Shown piece after piece: positions 12,455-25,100 of a stretch of 64,000 nt of DNA. Within the stretch, counting starts at the first letter, position 1. The number at the start of each line of letters is the position of its first letter. Both the position numbers and the translations under genes were made by a program. The stretch spans positions 122,501 through 186,500 of the forward strand of contig JACEEZ010025419.1 in assembly GCA_016584305.1 (NCBI GenBank), given 5' to 3'. The stretch is from Chionoecetes opilio (taxonomy: Eukaryota; Arthropoda; Malacostraca; Decapoda; Majidae). The notes below the pieces were generated by a model. It was not told the DNA's origin and did not search any database. It saw only the letters and a program-made list of their open reading frames with translations.

Positions 12455-15400
12455 CTCCCCCCCCAATTACACAAAATAGCTCACCGTTGAGGGCGGTGTA
12501 ATGTAAAAACAGAAACATTTGAAAACGAGGGTGTGGTGAACCGAGGGATACAAACCAAATTTTGTGATATTGTGTCGGGCACTCAAGTGTGTTGCCTGAG
12601 GGGTGGAGTTATCTAACACGCTATAGTCTAGCAGGGGGCCCGTGGTCCTCTGTATGTGGCGTTGAGGCCTTCCTGGCCTGGCGGGGTGGGGTGGCGTGGT
12701 GGCGCCAGGCATCGCTGTTTGTCCTGTCGTCGTTGCGCCTGAAAGCACGTGAGAGGGCGCATAGTGGCGCCGGTTCCTGATGGTGGTTGCGCCGCTGCCG
12801 TCCAGCCGCAGACCCAAGTACTGCCTGGGTGCCGTTAGTCCTCCAGGACAGTGCCTGCGCGCTCCCAGCCGCCCACTGCCAGGGTTTAGGATGCGGGATC
12901 GTTAGGCCGGGCGTGAGGGGCCGAGGTTGTGGGCTTGTTTGTCATGACGGGAAGCTGCACTGTCCCCAGAGCGGGCCATGGCCCGTTCGCGCTCCCGCAG
13001 CAGCCACGCCCATCGGCTCGCTCAAACTCATAGAGCGACGTGTCCACAGGTATGGCCGTCCCGCAGCTGGACGTCTGTGATCAGCTGGGCTGGGAGGCTT
13101 CGGAGCCCTGCGGGGGGAGTGTTGAGGTACTGGCATGATGGCCCATGGCAGCGGTTTTTGTCGGTGTCCAGGGAGCCGTCCGGCCAGTTTTGCCGCCGTC
13201 AGCAACCTCTTGGCACACTTGACTGCCGCCTTCTGGCGGCCGTTAGGAATGGGGGTAATGTGCCTGATGGACCCCTCAGCCGCACACGCCAAGGTTTTTT
13301 TTTTTTTTTGTCGAGGAAGCCCCCTGGATTCGGCCTGGTGAGGTTTCGTTCCCCCATCGCACGACAGCTCCTCGGGGATGCCGAAGCGCTTGAACCATCT
13401 CGGAACAACCGTGATGAGGGCGTGGCACTGGTGGCGTCGCCTGACAGGTGCTCCACTTCGAGCCATCCCGAGAGCCTGTCAGCGACACGGGCCGATATAG
13501 TGTGGCCGTCTCCAGTTGAAATAAATCAAAGCCACCACTTGCTGGAAATGGGTACTGCGGCGGGCGGGGTGGGGCAAGGAGGGTTTCTGCGGGGCTGGAG
13601 GGGGCGTGCGTATCGCCATACGCACAGTGGCGCCTCTTCTGCTCACCTCCGCGTCAATCCCTGGCAAGTGGACTGACTGCATCGCCCTGCGTTTAGCATT
13701 GAGGTCCCTGCCTGGTGCCCCCGCATGAAGGTTCGCGAGACTGCCACGCCTAGGGCCGCAGTATGACCAGCAGGGGTGTTCTCGTCACAGGTTTGTAAAG
13801 GACGATGTCCTTGGCAGGAGACGGTGGCGCCGCATCTTGAAGTACTGGAGGAGGGCGAGCGGCCCAGTCTTTCGGTTCAGCCCAGCCGTCATTGGCTACG
13901 CATATCCCGAAGAGCCCGGTTACTCCTCGTCCCGTGCAGCCTCTTCCTCACCTAGATGAAGGGGTCCACAAAACCATGGCCCACCTCGTCCTCGGCTGCC
14001 GCGCCGTGGCTGCGCAATACAGCTCTTCACTCGTCTCGTCCGATCCTCGGGCCCACCTGACAGGGATCGGGTTAGCGCGACACAAGGAGTCGCCGCGCAG
14101 TTGGTGTCGCCCTTCAGGTACCTGATGCGAAGGTGAACATTAGCGTTCTTCTCTTTAGGTGAGGATACGGGAGTTGGCTATGTACTTTAGTTCTTGTCTC
14201 GAAAATATCATGTAAGGCCTTGTGGTCTGTGAGAGCGTGAGGTCTTTGCAGCCAAGGAGGAAGAGGCGTGCCTTCTTTAGCACCAGGCGATGGCAAGCGC
14301 GTTCCCCTGAGGGTACTGTAGTTCCTTCGGACGCTGCTGAGATGTCTGGCCTGCCACCGAGCACAAGTTTCCACCCGCCGGGCAGCATAGCGGAGACTCT
14401 CCCGAGGACACACTCGCAGTACTGCTGCAGGGACAAAGGAAGCAATTACCCTCGGCGGACTGTACGTCAGTGAGGACGCGTAGGGCGCAGACACATCATA
14501 GAAGCGAGTCCCTCGGCCGCCAACGCCCAATAGTGTCCTTTGGCGGAGGGTGAAGAGCGCCTCCAAACTGCTTTTCCCAGTACACTACCTTCCCGCACCC
14601 GGTTTCTTGAGTAGCTCCCTGAAGGGCTCCATGACAGGGGAGACGCCAGGAAGGGCGCGACCTGGTTGACGAGGCCGAAACCATGGACCGCACGTCAGTA
14701 GGCGTAGGCTGGGCGAGGCATCTTGAAGTCGGTTATGCTGTTGACGAGGTCGCGGATTGGCTGGTACCCTTCCCAGCCCAGGAGGTAGACGGCAAAGGTG
14801 ACGCTACCTGCAAGAACGCGGAAAACTTGTCAGGTCGCAGGGTGACCACCGCTCTCCATGCACCTCTGTTGAGAAAATTGTAGTGTGCCATGAAGGCGTC
14901 GCTGACGCTGCTGTCGTGGAGTATGTCGTCCAACGCACTGAGCTTCCTGGCAATTCGGTGATTGGTGTCGGTCAAACACGCTTTGTGAACGCGTCTGCGA
15001 GCGCAGGCCCATGGGGGTGGGCGGTACCGGTAGCGCCCCCAGGGGTTGAGGAATGTTGTGAGCTTGCGGCTATCTGTCGAGGGTGACTGGTGGTAGCCCG
15101 AGTATGACGTCGGCTACGGTCTTAAAATGTACGTTTGGGACGCTAGAGACGAGCCGATCGAAGGGCAGGTATGGTTGTGGTGTGTCTCCTTGAGGCTCGC
15201 ACGGTTTAAAGGCGTGAAAGTCGGTCGACCGTGCGACGGGGGCCTTCCGTCCTTTTTTGGCACTACCACCATTTGGATAGCACCATTCGGTGGCTCTCGC
15301 CTGTCCGGGGGCACCCGCCTCGATGATTGCCCTTGTCAACATCATCGTCCAAGCTGTCGCTTCGTACCTCGTCAAAAAAGGTGGAGCGGGGGACTTAGGC

Positions 15401-17319
15401 TGGGGGACGTGTGGACTTGACGTGGGGGCTGTGTTTGTTGTCGGGCCGGCGTACGGTGGACCGTGATGGTAGGCGGACAAGGACTAATCTCTGGGTTAGC
15501 GGAACCCCGTGCCGTTCCCATGGCAAAACACCCCCCCTCCCTCCCAGTGCGCCCGAAGCTGCTGCCAAGAACCATTATCACTCGAGGCGGGCGGGGTGGG
15601 CATCGACCGTTCTCCACTACACAAGTTGTCGGTGTAGGGGGTGGGCGATTCCGGGCGACGTGAGGGTCTGTGGGGTTGTATGATGGCTCCACAGCACACA
15701 TCCACTGGTGGGTTGGGAATGATGCAAAGGGGTGGCGCGGGGGAAGGGTGTGATGGACCACGAAGGGCCTGATCATGCCTTTTGAAAAAGCGATAGGTTA
15801 GTAGAGTTGCTGCACGCCTTCGGCTATTAGATGCACTCTGTGGTGGAGACAAGTACCACGGCAGAGGACCGACATGTGGATGGGTGCCCCAGGAGGCACA
15901 TGCTGCCCCCGGGCAACGTGGGTGACTGCCGTCGGTGTAGCTGGAGCTGACGGGGGATATGCCGAGGGTCCCCCACAACAGTAGGCGACCCGCCACAGGA
16001 CACTTGCCGCCCCAGTGTCAGCCACCTGCTGTGTAGGGACACGTGGATGGCGCGATGGGCGTGAAGCAGCTGATCACCACGGGCAGCGGACCGCCGCCAT
16101 CTCCTCCATCCAACGATCACTGCCACGGAGGTAGGGGTGAAAGTTTCGAATGAGGGCGGGCGGAACGGACGAGCGCAGCCCTGTGGGGGGTGAGGGCCGG
16201 GACCACAGCGCAGGACAGTGCCCCTTCTGGCCCGCAACAACGGCATCATGACCGCTGCCCTGCAAAAACCCGCTCTGCACTCACTGACGCCAACCTTACA
16301 CTCAATTCACCGCATCGCTGGGCACCGCCTGCGGTCCCCGCCGGACTCCGTCTTGGCGGTTTTTCTTGTCCGCTAGCCGGCGCGCGGGGCCCGCTGCCGC
16401 CACCTCGTGGTTGTGGAGCCACATGACGGGCGGGGGTAGTGGTCACCGACCCCCACACTGGACTACCTGACTACGTAGCTCGAAGGTTGGTCAATCTGCC
16501 TTTTTCCGCGCCGCGGCCTCAAAAAATTTTCACACACTCGAACTATTTATGAATGACCTCGAGGCGTGGGGAAGGCCAGCAACGCAACACCCACGCTTTT
16601 ATTTGCGATCAACGTTTAGCCCCATCACATTTCTTTGGCTGAGAATGTACTCTCTAAGGAGGCACTGGCACTGTTAAGTAGGAAACTAAAGACGCACTCA
16701 TTCGCTTTCGGCGCAAGGGGCACTGGGAGATGGAGATATACGCAACACACCCTGGTCACTCGATGCCTGTGCTAGAGGAGAAGGATTCCGCCCACGCCCG
16801 ATGATACCAGCGTGTACCGATCACCCCCCCCCCCCAATCAGCTTCTCACAACGTCGATGCCTCCGGGTTGAGAGTTGCCTGAACCTGAACTACTTGCTGC
16901 ACAGGCGCGCGTTCCCTCCTCCCCCCCCCCCCCCGATGCGCGTTGCACCTCTGTGTTACAAAGGAGGGGTAAATAAGGTGGTGCCGCTGTGGGTGCCGCC
17001 CAAACCGCGATGCGATCGCTGTAGTCCCTTAACGCTGGTGGACCATGCCTCAAAAAAACGTTGCGGCGACAGCCCACCCGGTCGGCTCCCCCACTGGTCT
17101 GGAGGAGGTTTGGTGGGCTGCGGTGGCGATGCTGCCGGGTCGTTGGCCAGAGTTGCTGCTGAGTGGCTGGTGTGATGTCGGGGCTTGGTGTATAACACGT
17201 GGTGTTGTGGTATAGCGGCAGGTTGGACCACGCGGCTGTTCCCACGCGCCCGCTACCTGCCGGAGGCGTCTCTACGCCGCCCATGCCTTCCTCCATGAGC
17301 CCCTGAAGATACTGCGCCA

Positions 17320-17496
17320 TGCTGGGGTTGGAACACAGAAGGGCTGGGGGTGCGGCGTGATGTTTATTGGAGACTTAACCTCTAATTACAGAGAGCTGAC
17401 AGGACGACTGGTCACTGCCTCGCCGGAGTCACAACTGCCCGCCTCGGGTGACGCTGAGATGTGGCGGGAAGATGAGGGTTGCCACACACCCCCACA
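17320..17496 (-). repeat. 5' LTR of the Gypsy element
   Basis: About 177 bp, the partner of 12259-12454 in the same orientation. Its outer edge abuts the resumed Cys-rich transposon gene at 17497. Confidence 0.88.
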
Positions 17497-17504
17497 GCCT
17501 GTAA

Positions 17505-17700
17505 GGCCTGCAGTGAACTAGTCAAATGTGGCTACAAGAGTCCAAAAGGATGTGCTGCAAGATGTGCATGCAGAAAGGCCAACTGGAAGTGCACTGAACT
17601 CTGCAGTTGTTATTGTCAGAAGTAACGCAATCATGAAGCATTGGTGTGATGACTGTAAATTATCTTATAGGCCTATTCATTTTCTTTGTGTTAATAAAAT
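17505..17700 (+). pseudogene. 3' part of the Cys-rich transposon gene
   Basis: Immediately after the Gypsy LTR, the + strand reads ACKACSELVKCGYKSP then CAARCACRKANWKCTELCS, a dense cysteine cluster (CxxC, CxC, CxxxC spacing) that looks like a C-terminal zinc-binding tail. AATAAA follows at about 17694 and the right TIR starts at 17718. Compared with full-length relatives (from memory), several hundred central residues that should separate SFHGTG from this tail are absent, so the copy lost its middle as well as gaining the LTR element. Confidence 0.6.
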
Positions 17701-17980
17701 CAAGCTAGTCCTTTTCTAAATGGTATAATTGCATTCTTTGACCCAGAAAATGTGTGTTTAGACACCAAGATCATGATCCTAAGTGGCTTAGCAGCTGATA
17801 TATTGATAGATATAGGTTTTTCTACGATGGCGATCATAAAAATCCAAGATGGCTGCCATAATGTATCAGGAGGAAGTGGTGCCTATCAAAAATGGGAAAC
17901 TAAGGCAATGGGTAGAATGTGGAAAAAATTTGGCGCTTTTGTCCGGAACGTCCACATCCATCTGCTAAGCTGCCCCACTA

Positions 17981-18522
17981 GAAGTGTTAAAAGTAGAAGT
18001 GCGGAAGTTATTCTAAAGCTTTATCTGGCTCTAGTCAGGCCTCACCTAGACTATGCAGTTCAGTTTTGGTCTCCATATTATAGGATGGATATAGTGTTGT
18101 TAGAAAAAGTGCAGAGAAGGATGACCAAAATGATACAAGGGATGCGTAACTTTAGTTATGAGAGGAGATTGAAGTTATTAAAATTACACTCACTCGAGAG
18201 ACGCAGAGTAAGGGGCGATCTGATAGAAGTTTTTAAGTGGATAAAGGGATTTAATAAAGGAGAGGTAGGAAAAGTTCTTATGGCTTTTAACCAGGGTAGA
18301 ACAAGAAGTAATGGATTCAAGCTGGAAAAGCGTAGATTTAGAAAGGAAATAGGAAAAAACTGGTTCACAAATAGGGTGGTGAATGAATGGAATGGTCTCA
18401 GTAGACAGGTAGTTAGTGCTGAGTCATTGGGGAGCTTTAAAGGGGAGCTGGATAGGTTCATGGATGGGGATGAAAGGTGGATGTAGGTAGTGTTAGGTGA
18501 CAGGAACTACCACGTGTACCGT
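17981..18522 (+). mobile_element. LINE A, 3' part: thumb and C-terminal domain
   Basis: An open frame to 18486 encodes SVKSRSAEVILKLYLALVRP, the AVQFWSPYYR block, LEKVQRRMTKMIQG, RRRVRGDLIEVFKWIKGFNK and the C-terminal NEWNGLSRQVVSAESLGSFK ... FMDGDERWM, followed by TAG. These are standard LINE RT C-terminal blocks. It is the best preserved part of the LINE. Confidence 0.85.
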
Positions 18523-19189
18523 AGATAACAGTGAAGTCGCCAGTTCTACGTTTCTTTGTTATTTACAGACGTGTGGTGGCGTTAATACTTACATTTGTAC
18601 CTCCATGATTTCAGGAAAGTTAGAAGGGGCTATCTGGAAAGTCTGTGTTATTTTGTGTCTTCATCTGTGTCATATTAGGGCTATAAATGAACAAATTACA
18701 AAAATAAAACCGAGTGGCGATCTCACTATACCTACTACAGTAAAGTCGCCAGCTAGTATTTTAACCCAACAGTTGAGTCGCCACTCTGGGGAATTCAGGG
18801 AAATTAGAGGTAAAGTAAAACAAGTCTCTATATAGTATATTAGCGGAAGATGCTTGGATATATAAAAATTCCTCTGCCAACGTGAAAAAACACGGCAAGG
18901 TGTTGCCTTTGCTGAATAATTGCAGCCTGAATATTGACGGAAAAATTGCTCATGTGACCACGGCTTTATGATTATGCACGAAATACTTTCAGGTTCAAGA
19001 TCACGCGATCAGGTGGATCAAAACATTGGCAGCGTGGAGACAGCATGGTGGTGATGGACAGTGTTGGAGACAGTGCATAACCTTAGCAGTTGATCGTAAA
19101 CTCAGTAAGGAAAGAAGAGCATAGAAGGAACAGCCCAGACGGTAACACCAGGTGTAGCGTGCCGCCCTGAGGAGAGCAGTAGAGGCAGT
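18523..19189 (+). promoter_or_regulatory. 5' flank of MYBBP1A
   Basis: Between the end of LINE A and the MYBBP1A start codon. It presumably holds the promoter and 5'UTR. I see no TATA box or clear initiator; GC content rises only from about 19130. The transcription start cannot be placed from sequence. Confidence 0.35.
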
Positions 19190-22100
19190 ATGGCGGTGGT
19201 GGCGATGCAGGCCCCGCAGGCAACCAGGCGGCCTGGCATGAACGTGCCCCGGCAGGTGCTTGACTCCTTCGATACCCTGGTGGCCATGGAGGACAAGAAG
19301 CGGACAGACGCGGGCATGGTGATCCTGCAACACGTGGACCACCAGCTGCGAGAACACGGACAGGTGGGTGTGTCGTCTTAGCCTCCTGCCCACCACCTGT
19401 GCAATTATTCATTTGGATTAATTTGGAGAGCTGATTATTTGGATTTTTGGAGAGCTGGGCTTTCCAAAATCTGGGAACGGATTTTTTGGTAAAACTGCAG
19501 GAAAATCGTAAGAACAAGGGCTCCACGGTAAGCTGACCCAAATGTTGGCTCTACGTGTTATACTTACTGCCCTTAACACATCTGTTTAGATTTTAATGAG
19601 TGCTGATCCTTACTTTGCCTACATGGCCGATATTAAATTTCAGGTTCTTGAGAAAAACTACCCTAAGGGTTATAATGGACGAGAGTTTCACGGTCGTTTT
19701 CAGAGACACCAACTATTTTTTCTTGGCCTACAATAGGTGCTAGTTTTATTTTGCGCAAACCAAAAAAAAAAAAAGTATATTTTGTGGTTAAGGTTAGGTT
19801 AGGTTTCTTTAAAACATATAAGGTTAGGTTAGGTTTCATTAAAACAAGGTTAGGTTAAGTTTCATTTTTTTTCATTTTTTTTTTTTTTCTTTTGGTTTGC
19901 GCAAAATAAAACAAGCACCATTAGAACAAGCCCCTATTTATTATAGGCCAAGAAAAAATAGTTGGTGTCTCTGAAAACGACTGTGAAACTCGTCCATTAT
20001 TACCCACAGCACGAGGGGTGCTAGGTTAGGTCTGTAGTTTTCTCATCTTTAGAATAAAGGCTCAACCTATCTTCTTCTTCTTATAGCCAACAAGCTTGGG
20101 GACATGGTGGAAACCGGAGTTTTTGGGTGGGGGAGCACACATATAAGGGAAATATTTCCCCGATGAAGTCTGAACTAGGGAAATATTTCCCCGATGAAGT
20201 CTGAACTAGGGAAATTTCCCTAGTTTATGAATTTTTTTTGTGGGGGGCCATATTTCCCCTATGTGTGTGCTCCCCCAACTCAAAAACCCCGGTCTCCCAC
20301 CATGTCCCTAAGCTTGTTGGCTAGAAGAAGAAGAAGAAGAAGATAGGGGGTGGAGCCCTTGTTCTTAAGATTTACCGTGCTCATCTATGTGGCATTAGCC
20401 CTTAGAGCCTGTGGCGGGTGAGGACCCGTTACCCCGGGACACAGGGCTAGTGTGACATCCGGTTTACCACAGATACCTTCCCCAGGTTTCCCCAGGTACC
20501 CATTTACCAATCCTGAAAGGGAGGAAGAACAGCTGGGTTGGCTGGTAGCCGACTTGCCCTGGCCCGGATTTGAGCCAGGGTCCGCAGATTCGTAGCTTGG
20601 CGAAAGTGCCACTACACCACGGAGGCGACAAGTTTTACAAATGGAGTAAACGTTTTTTCCAGTCAAAACGTTTAAAAGTTGTATTTTTAGAAATTTGTCA
20701 TAACTTTTTTTAATTGCAAAAAACACACTTCTTTGAGGTTTGCACAGAAAAAAAACTCCATTTGGAAAAGCATCACATATTATGCAAAAATAAAATTGAA
20801 CTTGTCTGAAAATCTTGCAACAGGCATAAAATAAACTTTTACCGAAACCAATACGTACTCCCAATCACCGTTTCTTTTGCCGGTAAATTTCCAGAAAAAC
20901 ACCATTATCACTTTGGTGGACAAAATAATTTTTTCTGGTGAGTTTTGATGTGTTTTGAATTAATCTGCTAACAGTTTCTGGCGCAAATCCTAAGTTTTTT
21001 CCGGTACTAACATACTTAGCGGAGCGGGGCATCCACCCGTCATAGACCCACGCCGCGTGCTGTTCCACCCCGCCGTAAGACCAGTTTATTTTACTATAAT
21101 TTTTAACTAACCAGTTAATCAATTATTGATTTTGGTTTCCGGCAATGTATAGTATCCCCGCTGCGTATGGAATCAAAGATTATACGTATATAGAAAATGA
21201 CTATTATAGCCGAGATAGAGCCCAGTTCTCCTTAATAATAACCGGTAAGGTATCACCAGCAGATCCTGCAAGTTCTGAGTGGTAAAGGTGACTTGATGAA
21301 TGGACAATGTTGATTTCTTCTACTCCTTTTTTTAACATTGAATTCACACGAGTTTTCTGAGGAACCTATTTTTGATGACTTACCAATCAGACTCGCCAAT
21401 AAATTATGTGGGCTCACTTCTGATCTACCCAGATCCTGTTGCCCACCTCCATGTCTATCCATTTTATGTTGTGGTCATATCTTATGTTATGTGTTTCATG
21501 AGGAAGCACTCACAACGTTTTCAGGAAGATTGTTCCAGCAGTTGATTAGGAACCATTTATCTACCTCTGAAAATCTTGAAGAACCATTTTGACTTCAATC
21601 CTAATTCAACCAAGTGTCCTAAAGACTTAACTGGCATCACTAAATGAGTTCAAGGCGCCAGACCCTGATAACATCCACCCAAAGTACTAAAATAATTGAC
21701 AGAGGAGCTACTGTAAAGTCAGTAAAGAATAGTCACTAAAGGACTGGATGGACATTGGGGTTTCCTGTTTTGGGGGTTTCTTAGCTTCCCAGGATTCTGG
21801 GACAAACCAGGATATTAACCGGTAGCCCAGGATTTCCCGCATCAGGTAATATTTGTGCTAACTAATGCTGTGCAAAGTGCAAGCCCCACATACTTCATTG
21901 GTGTGGTATCTGTATATTATTTGAAAGGCAATTGAATGGATACATTTTATGACACTGAAGCAATGTTCTCTTCATTAACTTGCATTCTGGTGCAGAAATA
22001 GGTACATAATCTGACGAAATAAGCAAAATTTTGATTATATAATCTCATTCCGTTAGCCATAAAAGAAACTCAGACATTTGGAATTGCATTCAAAGTTAGA

Positions 22101-25100
22101 TATTATAAAATAATAAGAATGATATATTTAATGGCATTTGTAAGCTACATTCTACAAAAACCTAGAGAAACACTTGAATGACCAGTGGAAAAAAATTAAG
22201 ATAATAGCATAAAATACTTTGTGCACGGTGCACACAAGACACAGTCACGCACACATCAAAAGTTGTTCATGAAATGACTCCAAGAAGCACAAACAGTCAT
22301 TCTCCTTCTGTTAGCCACAGAAGAAATCCAATGATATGTAGAATGACATTAAAAGATAGCCATTGTAAAAAAGAAAAAAAGATTCTTTGCCATTTTGAAG
22401 CCCTAGCCTACAAGAAAAACGTTCTCATTAGAACACTTTCCCTCTCTCTTTCATGCGTATTGTATTTTGCACAGTGCAAATCTGAGATAAGGAACAACAA
22501 TAAGAATCCCGGGAAAAAAACATAACCACTTACACTCGGGATCCCGAGATCTCGGGAAGGAAACCCTAATGGACATGCGTGACACAAATCATCCCTTTGA
22601 AGTAGTATATTTCAATTTTGCAAAAGCTTTAGACACAGTGCCACATGGCAGACTAATATGAAAGAATTGGAATTGGAGGTAAAATTATAAAATAGATGGA
22701 GGATTCTTTTATCAAACCGTCATCAGACAGTAAGAGTCCGTGGAGTAGAGTCTGACCCAGCAGATGTGCAAAGTGGGGTACCCCAGGGCTGTGGACCAGG
22801 ACCCTTCCTATTCCTAGTACAATATGTAAATGACCTTCTATGCAGCCTTGCATCACATTGCCATATTTTTGCTGACAACACTAAAATCTACAGTGCAGTG
22901 TCTACCATAACCCAAGCACAACACATACAAAACGACATTGATAAGGTGGTGCAGGGGCGTACTTAGGATCTTGAAACATTGGGGGCTTAGCCCAGCCTAG
23001 AGATCTTAAAATTTTTACCAGATTATTTTCTATTTATTTATGAGTATAATGAATATAATACGTATGTGAGATTGTGCTCTACCAAAAAGTTCCGGTCATT
23101 TGCTTAGGATAACTTTCGCAACATGAAATTAAATTAAGATCAATACAATCTGAGTTGGGGTTCAACTTTGTTATTATTTATATTAACATCAGCAGGAGTA
23201 AGACTCTAAGAAAAAGAGAGCTTTGGCATGATGAAGCAGTCATATAGATTGTATATTGCCAATGCTTTAAGATACTGACATCTGACCAACCCTGGTCTTA
23301 TAACTTCTGCTTCTATTGTGTGACAAATTAAGGGCTCATTTTGAACTGTGTCAACTCTGTGTGTTGTCCTTCTGATATTCTCTTCTTCACTTCTCCAGAA
23401 GGTCATTTGGTGTCTCATCTGTCTATCGCACTCCTCATCTCCTGTTCTCTCCTCCTGTTCTTTCAACCTCTCTTGTTCTGCTCATAAAAAGGATGCCATC
23501 AGCATATGCCAAGTAACATCTAACTAAATCTCTTGTTTCTTACTATAATTTTTTGTTGGCCTCAGTAAGAGCTTATCTTATTTTTGTAAGGAAAAACAAA
23601 GGCTATTTGAGATTCTGGGCTATTCATAAAACATTGGAGGCTACAGCCCCCAATGCCCAGGCCTAACTACGCCTATGAGATGGTGCATGGGTCTGAAACA
23701 TGGAGGCTAAATTTCAATAAAAATAAGTGCCAAGTCCACAAATGATTGTGATATCACTCCATCATGGGACATGATTGAGGTCTACAACATTTTGAATGGC
23801 ATGGAAAACTTAGATACACAAGACTTTAGCAAGTTATCCACCACTAACCTCAGAGGACACTCTAGTCACCTGTTTAAAGGTGCAACAAAACACAAACAAG
23901 GAACACTTTTACACACCCGGTAATCAACCCCTGGAACAACCTTCCTGAACACGTTGTGAGTGCTTCCTCATTAAACATTCAAAAAGAGATACAGTATGAC
24001 TGACACCACATACAACGGATAGAAATGGAGGCGGTCAACAGGATCTGAGTAGATCAGTAGTGAACCTGCAGAATTTATTGGTAAGTCTTATTAGATGTTT
24101 CCTTTGGTCTACTGAGTTCTATTCTTTGGAACAAACTTATTTATCCCATCAGTTATTGTTTTCCTGATGAAACTGCTCATTTCCTGAACGGTTTTTTCTT
24201 GTAATGCTACTCTTCAATTAATTTTTCTGAAAAATTCTTTGAATTTATCATGATCTCCCTTGAAGTAGTAAAATTTTCCTTCATCACTTTGTGATTGTGG
24301 CAGAGTTTGGTTGATATAATCAAATTTGATAACACCATGATCATGATCGCTTTCCTCTTTAGGTTGCAGAATTTAAATTGTATAATATCGTTCATGATGA
24401 AGTGCCCCCTCACCTTCTTGGCAAACTTGCATTGATTAGCTTATATCACATGCCCAGTGCAGCAGCACAGCATAGATGAACACTGCCCTTCACTCACACG
24501 TGTACTGACATGAGGTGTTCTGCTGTGGTGCTCCAGGGGAAGGAGATGCCCGTGGGTGTGAAGTACATTGTGCAGCGCCTGGTGTCTGGCCTGGCCTCCA
24601 CGCGCCTCAGGGCCAGGGAGGGATACTTCTCCACCCTCTGCTTCCTGCTGCGCCTCCACCCAGCCGCCTTCACCCCCGCCTTTGTCCTCGCCCTCCTCAC
24701 CAAGCAGAAGTCTGCCGCCATGAAGGCCGTCAACAAGGACGTAAGTGTCCGTCCCTCCGTTGTGAAGGGAGGCCGTTGGGTTCTCTTGTCTCAGTGTGTA
24801 CAAGGGTGTCATTGGGTCTTGTTTTACTTGATTCTTTAGCACCTCAAGATATAGAATTAAGAAGTTTTTTATAGTTACGTTATTACTGATCTTGACTTAG
24901 GTATCTCTTTTTGTGCTGATAGAAAATTGGTATATTAGATGTGTGGTTGTGACTGGTAAGTGTCAGTTTTTTTTCTTATATATTACATCATTTAGTTTAA
25001 GACATAGAATATTGGAAATGTTATGTTTGACACCGTTTGGAATCTAATATTTCTACTTGAGGTACACTTGACCAAAGCATGTAAAGGTAAAACTGTGGAT

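Larger units (their letters stand above)
12259..17496 (-). mobile_element. Gypsy-type LTR retrotransposon, degenerate, minus strand
   Basis: Direct repeats 12259-12454 and 17320-17496 are the LTRs, beginning TG and ending CA on either strand. Read on the minus strand, the 5' LTR (17496-17320) is followed by TGGCGCAG, a plausible primer-binding site. A G-rich polypurine tract (8 G, then AG) abuts the 3' LTR at 12455-12465. Coding traces in pol order are aspartic protease ADTGAA (about 16020), RT (MVVVPKKDGR at about 15275, DDILHDSS at about 14920), integrase GIPEELSCDGGT (about 13385) and RHITPIPNGRQKAAVKCAK (about 13285), and the C-terminal RLDGSGATTIRNRR (about 12800). All frames are broken. 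It is much more GC-rich than the surrounding DNA. Flanking pentamers AGCTG and GCCTG match only partly. Confidence 0.88.
10411..17980 (+). mobile_element. DNA transposon with ~265-bp TIRs carrying a Cys-rich gene, inserted in a LINE
   Basis: The ends 10411-10683 and 17718-17980 are inverted copies of each other (about 90% identical by eye, with a ~10-bp gap near the tips). The tips read TAGTRGGGCAGCTTAG. The flanks are ...ATTACCAGAA and GAAGTGTTAAAA..., giving a 3-bp GAA duplication (4-bp AGAA is equally possible). Deleting the element plus one GAA gives ATT ACC AGA AGT GTT AAA, which restores the interrupted LINE frame. Without the nested Gypsy element it would be about 2.3 kb. Its gene starts at 10788 and has its Cys-rich 3' end near 17650. 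A 3-4 bp duplication together with zinc-finger proteins fits the Academ superfamily from memory, but no catalytic domain survives here, so the superfamily is open. Confidence 0.8.
21640..24052 (+). mobile_element. LINE B (degenerate), split by two hAT-type insertions
   Basis: RT fragments on the + strand: KAPDPDNIHPK (about 21650), FNFAKALDTVPHGRL (about 22610), QSGVPQGCGPGPFLFL (about 22768), HIFADNTKIYSAV (about 22860; FADD box altered to FADN), then LRGHSSHLFK (about 23850) and NPWNNLPEHVVSAS-like (about 23928). Jockey/CR1-like order. Interrupted at 21756-22568 and 22952-23677. It lies in MYBBP1A intron 1, sense orientation. Confidence 0.75.

Noticed and set aside
12978..13676. 232-codon plus-strand ORF
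   Set aside because: Antisense shadow of the Gypsy integrase region, in GC-rich sequence where stop codons are rare.
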